Shown here in pieces: positions 1 through 5,811 of a stretch of 10,537 nucleotides of DNA. How positions within the stretch are numbered: the stretch's first letter is position 1; every line of letters starts with the position of its first letter. A model generated the notes under the pieces. It was not told the origin of the DNA. It was given only the letters and a program-made list of their open reading frames with translations, and ran no database searches. The position numbers and the translations under genes were made by a program. Source of the DNA: CAVVIO01 sp963748095 (GTDB taxonomy: Bacteria; Bacteroidota; Bacteroidia; Bacteroidales; UBA10428); contig CAVVIO010000056.1 in the NCBI GenBank assembly GCA_963748095.1, forward strand, positions 1 through 10,537. Reading direction: 5' to 3'.

Positions 1-87
1 CTAGTCACGCAACAAATCAGAATATTCTTTATTTTAGGACCAGGCATTCAACATGATACATTAAAGCCATGGAAATACAAATTATAA
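1..87 (+). CDS. C-terminal tail of an unidentified protein, cut by left edge
   Basis: Frame 1 is open from the first base to a TAA at 85-87 and gives 28 residues, including FFILGPGIQHDTLKPWKYKL at the end. The other two plus frames close quickly (TAG at 2-4; TGA at 54-56). The mix of residues (Gly-Pro-Gly, His-Asp, Trp) looks like a genuine protein end rather than AT-rich noise, but 28 codons is too little to name a family. It lies 120 bp upstream of the DUF2867-like gene on the same strand, so the two could be co-transcribed. It could also be chance. Confidence 0.35.
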   Translation, partial: LVTQQIRIFFILGPGIQHDTLKPWKYKL

Positions 88-207
88 CATAAATACAAAA
101 TGGAAAAATTAGGTAATTCATTGTTGCTTTACTGGAGGAACAATCTTATTTTTATATGTGTAGATATACCTGATTCCTGCAGTTAAAATTGTTAAGCACT
201 AAATTTT

Positions 208-747
208 ATGGGAAAAGTTAAAACTTATTTGGATTTTCCACAGCAATCAATAATCAATAAATCATTTGGAAAGACTAATTATAAAGATGTATACTACATA
301 TCTATTCAAAATCCACAGAACTATTCTATTGATTATCTAACTGGCTTATTTTTCACTTCAATGCCTGACTGGATTAAGAATTTACTTTCATTTCGTAATT
401 TTTTTGTTCAGTTTTTTGGATTACAAGGAGGTGATATTGACAAATTAAAAGAACCTGATAAATCAGTTCACTATGCAATAGGTTCGGAAGCAGTTATCTT
501 CAAAGTTTCTGACAGGAATGAAAATGAAATTGTTATGGCCGACAATGATAAACATTTGAATTTTAGAACATCATTAATGATTGAGAGAATAAATGAAACG
601 GACATAATCAATTTTTATTCCTCTACAATAGTTCATTATAATAATATTTGGGGAAAACTTTATTTTTTACCAGTAAAGCCTTTTCATAAGTTGATTATTC
701 GGACAATGTTAAAAATAACAGCGAAAAAAATTAATGAAAAACAATAA
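208..747 (+). CDS. DUF2867-like protein
   Basis: 179 residues with no signal peptide or membrane segment, so probably cytoplasmic. The pattern matches the DUF2867 family as I remember it: a Trp-containing helix followed by LLSFRNFFVQFFGL at about residues 59-72, a Gly-Ser turn with a beta strand (IGSEAVIFKV, 91-100), the block IVMADNDKHLNFRTSL (108-123), and a C-terminal block with GKLYFLPVKPFHKLIIR (149-165). The family has no established biochemical activity; members occur alone or fused to NAD(P)-binding epimerase-type domains, and no such domain is visible here. The ATG at 208 gives the family's usual short N-terminus. No strong Shine-Dalgarno site precedes it. The gene is AT-richer than the operon that follows and stands apart from it, so no functional link is implied. 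Confidence 0.7.
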   Translation: MGKVKTYLDFPQQSIINKSFGKTNYKDVYYISIQNPQNYSIDYLTGLFFTSMPDWIKNLLSFRNFFVQFFGLQGGDIDKLKEPDKSVHYAIGSEAVIFKVSDRNENEIVMADNDKHLNFRTSLMIERINETDIINFYSSTIVHYNNIWGKLYFLPVKPFHKLIIRTMLKITAKKINEKQ

Positions 748-775
748 AAAGCCACAAATAATCAGAGTTTCACGC

Positions 776-788
776 GGCACAAAGTGCC
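776..788 (+). repeat. Perfect 5-bp hairpin GGCAC-AAA-GTGCC
   Basis: GGCAC (776-780), a 3-nt AAA loop and GTGCC (784-788), nested inside a second pairing of TTCAC (769-773) with GTGAA (796-800). It lies 29 nt after the stop of the DUF2867-like gene, so it could help end that transcript, but no T-run follows and a classic intrinsic terminator is not supported. Confidence 0.4.
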
Positions 789-832
789 TGGTATAGTGAA
801 GCCCCGGTAAAACAAAATCACAAGGCCACACG

Positions 833-852
833 GTGTTCACTTTATAGAACAC
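833..852 (+). repeat. Perfect 6-bp inverted repeat GTGTTC...GAACAC
   Basis: GTGTTC (833-838), an 8-nt AT-rich spacer and GAACAC (847-852). It could be an operator-like dyad or an RNA hairpin. It shares the TTCAC element with the hairpin about 60 bp upstream. Confidence 0.35.
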
Positions 853-1056
853 TCCTTTCTGCAGGTGGTTTTGTGCACATACAATTCACATATCTTATAC
901 CAAAAAAGTATCAACCTGCCTCCAAACCAGTCAGTGAGTGGGTAATTTTACAATGGTTAGTTAAGTTAAGTTCATTATTCCGTGGGTGATTTACGTCATT
1001 CACATACTCATGATATATCATTGGTAATTAAAGAACTGTTAGTCCGTTAAAGCGTA

Positions 1057-1086
1057 AAAACAACTACAAAACAACTACAAAACAAC
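1057..1086 (+). repeat. 11-bp tandem repeat, 2.7 copies
   Basis: The unit AAAACAACTAC occurs at 1057-1067 and 1068-1078, followed by a partial AAAACAAC at 1079-1086. It ends 52 bp before the operon's first start codon, so it lies in the probable 5' leader or the promoter-proximal region. Unstructured A/C-rich repeats here could vary in copy number by slippage. Confidence 0.8.
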
Positions 1087-1127
1087 GAATTAAACCGATA
1101 GGGAAATAATTTCATAAATAGTAACCT

Positions 1128-1133
1128 GAGGGA
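1128..1133 (+). promoter_or_regulatory. Ribosome binding site supporting a TTG start
   Basis: GAGGGA lies 5 nt before the TTG at 1139. The in-frame TGA at 1127-1129 overlaps it, so no start further upstream is possible. No in-frame ATG exists until deep inside the protein, so a TTG start is required to keep the signal peptide. Confidence 0.55.
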
Positions 1134-1138
1134 ACACC

Positions 1139-1870
1139 TTGAAAAGGTTTAAATATTTATTTATAATCGTACCTGTGTTCGGATTCAACCTGTTGAACGC
1201 CAAAGCACAGATTCCACTCCAGCAAACAAGGAGTGCGGATACGATCATCTATTTTTTGAATAATCCGAACGGCCCAATCGAAGAATTTACATGGACAATA
1301 ACGGGCGGCGTCATTGCCGGACACTCCTCTCCCTATACGGCTGAGGCCGCTGATACCATTCAGGTTGTCTGGAGTGAAGCAAATAAAACCAGCGCTAATT
1401 TAGGTTCGCTGAAAGTATCGAAAGTCGTGATATGGCCGGGTGGTAGCTCCTGCACAAGTCCGGAAGAAAGAATCAATGTTGAATCGTGGGTACGGCCCAA
1501 AGCCAAAACAGATACCTCAGAACTGAAAATCTGTTCGGGCGAATCCTTCTCAGTAAAGGTGTTTTTTGAAGGGAAACCGGATTATAAATACAAATGGAAG
1601 CTCTACGACAAAGACAATCCGGGAACAATAGTGGAAGATCATACTGCTGAATTTCTAATCAGCACGAATTCATCAACAGATATCCTCATAGCAGGTATTG
1701 AGAATTACAGCAATTCAGAAAAGATATATGAGTTTGAAATTACTGATGTTCAGGACGGATTAACGGACAACATGCCGGGAGATGTATCAATGGCAAGGGT
1801 CACTATTTATCTCCAGCCAAAAACTTCAGCAGGTTTACTTAACAACAATAATCATTTAATACGCAGATAA
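1139..1870 (+). CDS. Exported PKD-like/Ig-like protein A, first gene of T9SS-linked operon
   Basis: 243 residues from a TTG start. The N-terminus is a signal peptide (about residues 1-24, basic MKR then a hydrophobic core, cleavage near AKAQ). Then comes a PKD-like module (about 34-80) with the core FTWTITGGVIAG and a closing IQVVW strand, followed by a second Ig-like domain (about 117-227) opening with KICSG. Cys105 and Cys132 align with cysteines in the next two gene products. No membrane helix or C-terminal sorting domain is visible; the chain ends shortly after the last beta strand in NNNNHLIRR. It is the first gene of a four-gene operon and overlaps the next by one base (TAATG). The likely role is an exported partner of the surface protein encoded two genes downstream; this is inferred from context and shared domains, and no activity is known. 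Confidence 0.75.
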   Translation: MKRFKYLFIIVPVFGFNLLNAKAQIPLQQTRSADTIIYFLNNPNGPIEEFTWTITGGVIAGHSSPYTAEAADTIQVVWSEANKTSANLGSLKVSKVVIWPGGSSCTSPEERINVESWVRPKAKTDTSELKICSGESFSVKVFFEGKPDYKYKWKLYDKDNPGTIVEDHTAEFLISTNSSTDILIAGIENYSNSEKIYEFEITDVQDGLTDNMPGDVSMARVTIYLQPKTSAGLLNNNNHLIRR

Positions 1871-2709
1871 TGAAATATAAAATCTTATATAGAAACACAA
1901 TAGCTATGAAGAATGTAACTACCAGGTGCTTGTTGGTTGCTTGTTTGATGTTTACATTAAACCCGGCCAAATCACAATTTATCGGAACTGAAACGGACAG
2001 TTCGCTAAACTTTGTTGAAGTACGAAAAGGAGCTGTAGTTGAATATAGCCTGGAATCCGATGCCAGTCCGGGTGAAGAATTCAGGTGGGAAGTTACCGGG
2101 GGTAAAATTATAACTTCCGGCGCCGTTGGGGACGGTACCATTGCCAGTCCGTCGGTGCTTGAGTTTACAACAGATTTACATACCATCAAAGTACAATGGC
2201 AGGCTGATGACAGCACTTCAGCTTTTGTTACCGGAAATATACTGGTACAAAAAATATCCGCTGGCGGTTGTGCCGGTATCATCACAAAACAAGCAGTACG
2301 GCTATGGAGCATGCCTACGGCATCTATTGATAAAAACAATACTGATTTTACAATTTGTTCCGGCGATATGGTTGGCGGATTTATTGTTGTTGACCTTACA
2401 GGAGCCGCAGGTTATACATTCAGTTACAGCATTACATCAAACGGATTAACGGATGAAAACGACAACGCCATCAATACCGAACATCTCACGCTCACCACCA
2501 TGAATGATACGGCCCATATTGCGCTGCCGGGAAGATTGTTCAATCCCAGTGTGGCATCCGGCAAATATTACACAATCGAATTAACAGCGATGAATGATGA
2601 CTTTTCAGGCGACGGCGAAATTGTAACGTCCAGGGCAAAATTTACCATTACTGTTAATCCCACGGTAAAAGTTGGCGACATTGAATCTGTCAAGCTTAAC
2701 AGAAGATAA
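1870..2709 (+). CDS. Exported PKD-like/Ig-like protein B, paralogue of protein A
   Basis: 279 residues from the ATG that overlaps the previous stop (TAATG), which suggests translational coupling. A second ATG at 1906 (Met13) gives a more typical signal peptide, MKNVTTRCLLVACLMFTL and onward with cleavage near AKSQ, so either start is possible. The mature chain repeats the layout of protein A: a PKD-like module (about 55-112, core FRWEVTGGKI, closing IKVQW), a linker with Cys134, then an Ig-like domain (about 150-263) opening TICSG and ending in the strand AKFTITVNP. It has a longer insertion than A in the first module. It ends SVKLNRR with no sorting domain. A, B and the N-terminus of the next protein look like products of module duplication. 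The function is unknown; a structural partner of the surface complex is the best guess. Confidence 0.75.
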   Translation: MKYKILYRNTIAMKNVTTRCLLVACLMFTLNPAKSQFIGTETDSSLNFVEVRKGAVVEYSLESDASPGEEFRWEVTGGKIITSGAVGDGTIASPSVLEFTTDLHTIKVQWQADDSTSAFVTGNILVQKISAGGCAGIITKQAVRLWSMPTASIDKNNTDFTICSGDMVGGFIVVDLTGAAGYTFSYSITSNGLTDENDNAINTEHLTLTTMNDTAHIALPGRLFNPSVASGKYYTIELTAMNDDFSGDGEIVTSRAKFTITVNPTVKVGDIESVKLNRR

Positions 2710-2712
2710 AAA

Positions 2713-4257
2713 ATGAAGCGTATCAGAAACATAGGGTTCTACAGTGCAATGATCATCTTATCATTGCCGCTGGCTGTTATCAATGGCCAGACGGACACTC
2801 TGTGCTTTAATGATACCATTTTATACACCCTGTCGTCACCCGGAAGTTCAACCTACAACTGGAATGTTCAGGGAGGTTTAATTATCGGTTCCTCGGAAAA
2901 TAAGGATTCTGTTACTGTCGTCTGGAATATAAGTGAAGGCTTACACACGGTTGAAGTAACCAAACTATCGGATACCTATTGTACCAGTGAGCCGAAAGTA
3001 TTAAAAGTTTTTGTGTACAAACCGACTGTGGATCTGGGCATGGATATATCAATATGTGAGGGAAGCCCTGAAATATTAGAAGTTGACAGCGGCTATGAGG
3101 AATACCTTTGGAACAACCAGCCAGGCACAAATGAATTTACAGTAAGTTCAGGAGGAGTTGTATCGCTGCAGGTAAAAGATAAATACGGTTGCTGGGCGCA
3201 GGATAATATTACCGTAATTGAAAATAAAAACCCGGTACCGGATTTTACAATGATCGTAGATACAGTGAACCGCTCGGTATCCTTAACCAATTTGTCAGAT
3301 AATTTATGGCAATACCATTGGGATTTTGGAGATGGGGCACAATCGGATGAATACAATCCGGGTTCCCATAGATATCCGGGTTCCGGAAAGTATGAGATTT
3401 CCCTTACTGAATACACGAATGGTTGTTCGGGTGTACTTGTAAAAGAAGTGAACTTCACCGATAATTTAGTATCTGCTTTTGAATCCCTGTACAAAGGATG
3501 TGCCCCGGCAACGGTCACTTTTGTTAACCATTCAACCGGCGCTGATTCCTACTTATGGAATTTTGGAAACGGCGATACCTCGGTTGATGAAAATCCGGTA
3601 ACAACCTATGAAAATCCCGGAATATATGAGGTTTCGCTAACTGCCAGAAACGATAAAACAGAAGAAACATCGAAAAGTATAATAACAGTTAACCAGGGCC
3701 CTGAAGCAAATTTTGATTTCAGTCCTGCCGGGGCAGAGATTTCTGAAGAAATAAACTTCTTTAACCAGTCCTCCAATGCAGTGCGGTATGTATGGAATTT
3801 TGGAGACGGTAAATTCTCGGAATTGCACGAACCGGTTCACAGCTATTCATCAACCGGCAATTACGATGTTTCTTTAAAGGTTTGGTCAGAAACCGGATGC
3901 TTTGATTCACTTGTTGTAAAGGGTGCAATTACTGTAGTCAACGATTGCCGGTTGATATTTCCAAACGGCTTTATAGCGAGTAAAAACGGACCAACCGGCG
4001 GGTATTATAATCCTGCACAAACGGACGATAATAACGAAATATTCCATCCTGTTTACAGGGACATTGATGAATATGAACTTAAAATTTATAATCGCTGGGG
4101 CATATTGATTTTTGTAAGCCGGGATATAGATATTGGCTGGGACGGCTATTATAAAGGAAAACTGGCGCCCCAGGACACCTACTTATATACAGTGAAAGCA
4201 AAATGCCTTTCAGGAAAAGAAATATCAACAACAGGAGGTATAACCCTTATTTATTAA
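2713..4257 (+). CDS. Secreted PKD-repeat protein with T9SS type B sorting domain
   Basis: 514 residues. Signal peptide at about 1-26 (MKRIRN, hydrophobic core, cleavage near NGQ). A PKD-like module at 35-71 (YNWNVQGGLIIG, closing VTVVW) and an Ig-like domain at about 106-168 (SICEG, then EEYLW) match the modules of the two preceding genes. Three PKD domains follow, with cores WDFGDG (203-208), WNFGNG (282-287) and WNFGDG (361-366). The C-terminus from about 412 (LIFPNGF, NEIFHPVYRDIDEYELKIYN, RWG, GWDGYYKG, TYLYTVKA, GGITLIY) is the gliding-motility-associated, CHU_C/type B T9SS sorting domain. Known family behaviour: export through the Sec system, then through the T9SS, with type B domains depending on a SprF-like partner, as SprB does. 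The partner gene follows after 2 nt. PKD domains suggest adhesion or carbohydrate/surface contact. No catalytic domain is present. Confidence 0.9.
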   Translation: MKRIRNIGFYSAMIILSLPLAVINGQTDTLCFNDTILYTLSSPGSSTYNWNVQGGLIIGSSENKDSVTVVWNISEGLHTVEVTKLSDTYCTSEPKVLKVFVYKPTVDLGMDISICEGSPEILEVDSGYEEYLWNNQPGTNEFTVSSGGVVSLQVKDKYGCWAQDNITVIENKNPVPDFTMIVDTVNRSVSLTNLSDNLWQYHWDFGDGAQSDEYNPGSHRYPGSGKYEISLTEYTNGCSGVLVKEVNFTDNLVSAFESLYKGCAPATVTFVNHSTGADSYLWNFGNGDTSVDENPVTTYENPGIYEVSLTARNDKTEETSKSIITVNQGPEANFDFSPAGAEISEEINFFNQSSNAVRYVWNFGDGKFSELHEPVHSYSSTGNYDVSLKVWSETGCFDSLVVKGAITVVNDCRLIFPNGFIASKNGPTGGYYNPAQTDDNNEIFHPVYRDIDEYELKIYNRWGILIFVSRDIDIGWDGYYKGKLAPQDTYLYTVKAKCLSGKEISTTGGITLIY

Positions 4258-4259
4258 GT

Positions 4260-5306
4260 ATGAAAATAAAACTTCCGATAAAAATGAAATATAAACAGAC
4301 GAAAGCATACGCAAAATACATCCTGCTTTTAATCTTCACGCTGTTCATAACACTGAATCTGATATCGCAGGATGCTCAGTTTTCGCAGTATTATGCGGCA
4401 AAATTCAATATAGCTCCGTCATTTGCCGGTAGTACCGATGGCGGTAGGATCACATCTATTTTCAGAGACCAGTGGCCTATGCTTAAAGGCACCTATGTTA
4501 CGTACGGGTTTGCCCTTGATCATTCCATTTCGAAGTTAAACGGGGGACTGGGAATTTTTGCTTTGCAGGATTATTCCAACGGGGGCGCATTGGTTGTTAC
4601 AAATATAGGAGTGCAATATTCGTATGCCCTGAAATTAAACCATTCCTGGCAATTTCGTCCGGGATTACAGTTTAGCAGCATCCGTAAAAAATTAGATTTG
4701 AACAATTTTGTTTTTAACAGTCAGTTGTCCCTTGACGGGACGATTAACAACAGATTCGTAAATATTGAATCGGACGATATAAGGATGTATGAAACTGCTG
4801 TTTCCGTTTTATTCAATTCGAATATAGCATGGTTTGGAGTGAACGTCGACCATATACCCTTATCCAAAAGATCATTCTCAGATGAAAGCGATGTTACTTC
4901 AGTAAAGTTTGTTTCCTTTGGCGGCGTCCGTTTAAAAACAGTTCAGGGACGGTTGTTGAACGACAAGGATTATTTCTATTTTTCCTATCTTTTTAAATAT
5001 CAATATAATTTCAGGCAATTGGATATTGGTGCATATTGGTCGAATGGATCCATGGTACTGGGGTTGTGGTACCGGGGATTGCCATTCATTAAAAATACTT
5101 TCGGAAAATTTAATAATACAGCGCTGATTTTTAAAGCAGGAATGGAATTTAAAAATTACAGTATCGGGTACAGTTTTGATTATTCACTAAGTAAAATAGG
5201 CGTATTTACAGGTGGAGCGCATGAAATCTCCATGGTTTTTCTATTTAACCAGGGAAAAGGATCAGAGAAGAAAAAGTACAAAATGGTTCCAAGTCCAACG
5301 TTCTGA
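4260..5306 (+). CDS. PorP/SprF-family type IX secretion outer-membrane protein
   Basis: 348 residues from the ATG 2 nt after the previous stop. The frame is open further upstream (to 4203), but that would overlap the conserved end of the previous gene; Met9 (4284) is an alternative that directly begins a signal peptide with hydrophobic core YILLLIFTLFITLNLIS. The mature start DAQFSQYYAAKFNIAPSFAG is the PorP/SprF hallmark, followed by RITSIFRDQWPML, GGLGIFALQDYSNGG and repeated amphipathic strands (YSYALKL, WQFRPGLQF) to the end, as expected of an outer-membrane beta barrel. The family includes PorP and SprF; SprF is needed to deliver the adhesin SprB, whose sorting domain is type B. Position directly after the type B protein supports the same partnership here. 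The particular orthologue cannot be named from this sequence. Confidence 0.9.
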   Translation: MKIKLPIKMKYKQTKAYAKYILLLIFTLFITLNLISQDAQFSQYYAAKFNIAPSFAGSTDGGRITSIFRDQWPMLKGTYVTYGFALDHSISKLNGGLGIFALQDYSNGGALVVTNIGVQYSYALKLNHSWQFRPGLQFSSIRKKLDLNNFVFNSQLSLDGTINNRFVNIESDDIRMYETAVSVLFNSNIAWFGVNVDHIPLSKRSFSDESDVTSVKFVSFGGVRLKTVQGRLLNDKDYFYFSYLFKYQYNFRQLDIGAYWSNGSMVLGLWYRGLPFIKNTFGKFNNTALIFKAGMEFKNYSIGYSFDYSLSKIGVFTGGAHEISMVFLFNQGKGSEKKKYKMVPSPTF

Positions 5307-5386
5307 CACTTTTTCCTGCGATCTGTACAAATATCCTGACTTACTCTTCATTAAGCTAACTACGAACTATACGTAAGAGATATTTT

Positions 5387-5408
5387 CTCAAAAAAGCAAG
5401 TTTTTGAG
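5387..5408 (+). repeat. 8-bp perfect hairpin downstream of the operon
   Basis: CTCAAAAA (5387-5394), a 6-nt loop AGCAAG and TTTTTGAG (5401-5408). It lies about 80 bp after the stop of the SprF-like gene and could mark the end of that transcript. The stem has few G-C pairs and no T-run follows, so an intrinsic terminator is only a weak reading. Confidence 0.4.
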
Positions 5409-5738
5409 TAGGTGACAATGTGTTTATTTCTGGTGCGGGGCAAGAGTTATATAAGACATGAATTTACACTATTTGTTATTAGATATTTGGGTGTATATAC
5501 AATCAGACTGGGGGTAATTTCTTTCGATAAAGTGAGTGAACAGGCATATTTTAACAAGTTCAGGAAAAATCTTTCTGAAATAATCTTCAAACGGTCTGTA
5601 ATTATTTTTTTTAATTCTTGCAGGATTTGTTAATCTTCTATAACCATCAAAAGACAATAAAATTAGCACGAATATTTGCAAAGGTTATTATATATTCTTT
5701 ATCGTTGTGAAACATTTCATACATATATTAGAAACGAA

Positions 5739-5751
5739 TCCCGGACCGGGA
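5739..5751. promoter_or_regulatory. 13-bp palindrome, candidate operator
   Basis: TCCCGG-A-CCGGGA is a perfect dyad around one central base, a G+C-rich island in AT-rich DNA, and ends 2 bp before the -33 TTG of the GH13 promoter. Position and symmetry suit a dimeric DNA-binding regulator, for example one sensing maltose or starch, but no regulator gene is in the window and the bound protein is unknown. Confidence 0.45.
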
Positions 5752-5753
5752 AA

Positions 5754-5785
5754 TTGCTTTTATTAATAATTCTATATTATTTTTG
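5754..5785 (+). promoter_or_regulatory. Bacteroidota-type promoter for the GH13 gene
   Basis: TTG at 5754-5756, a 21-nt spacer and TATTTTTG at 5778-5785 fit the known Flavobacterium/Bacteroides consensus TTG-N17-23-TANNTTTG exactly. Transcription would start a few bases after 5785, leaving a leader of roughly 20 nt before the ATG at 5812. No strong Shine-Dalgarno site is present, which is common in this phylum. Confidence 0.65.
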
Positions 5786-5811
5786 ACTGCTTGTAATTTA
5801 TAAAATTATCT

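Larger units (their letters stand above)
748..1138. other. Gene-free leader with small hairpins and a tandem repeat
   Basis: This 391-bp stretch has no credible reading frame. It contains two perfect short inverted repeats (776-788 and 833-852) and a 2.7-copy 11-bp tandem repeat (1057-1086), listed separately. TTCAC at 769-773 can pair with GTGAA at 796-800, and the same GTGAA can instead pair with TTCAC at 836-840, so alternative folds exist. I found no perfect TTG-N17-23-TANNTTTG promoter here; the nearest -7-like string, TATCATTG at 1016-1023, has one mismatch and no -33 partner. The promoter of the downstream four-gene operon must lie here or earlier but cannot be placed. Confidence 0.5.
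5307..5811. other. Long intergenic gap between SprF-like gene and GH13 gene
   Basis: 505 bp without a convincing gene. Short frames exist on both strands (a plus frame at 5412-5633 and an overlapping minus frame at 5469-5681) but show no domain, signal or codon character. The stretch holds an 8-bp AT-rich hairpin (5387-5408), a 13-bp palindrome (5739-5751) and a good promoter match (5754-5785), listed separately. The gap separates the secretion operon from an independently transcribed GH13 gene. Confidence 0.6.

Noticed and set aside
100..186. 28-codon ATG reading frame between the left-edge fragment and the DUF2867-like gene
   Set aside because: It is too short, has no recognisable motif or ribosome binding site, and its composition is like random AT-rich DNA.
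1839..2339. Long minus-strand frame of 166 residues opposite the paralogue genes
   Set aside because: It is the shadow of two well-supported plus-strand genes with signal peptides and domain motifs.
4233..4238. AGGAGG as the ribosome binding site of the SprF-like gene
   Set aside because: It is 21 nt before the ATG at 4260, too far for normal spacing, and lies in the coding sequence for the conserved Thr-Gly-Gly of the previous gene.
4203..4259. Upstream extension of the SprF-like gene to an ATG at 4203
   Set aside because: It would overlap the conserved end of the type B sorting domain and put 19 polar residues before the signal peptide; the ATG at 4260 or 4284 fits better.
5387..5408. Intrinsic terminator for the four-gene operon
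   Set aside because: The stem is real, but it has few G-C pairs and no T-run follows, so it is kept only as a repeat.
5412..5681. Overlapping 70-73-residue frames on both strands in the long intergenic gap
   Set aside because: Neither has a domain, signal peptide or ribosome binding site, and both lie in a stretch that holds regulatory-looking elements.
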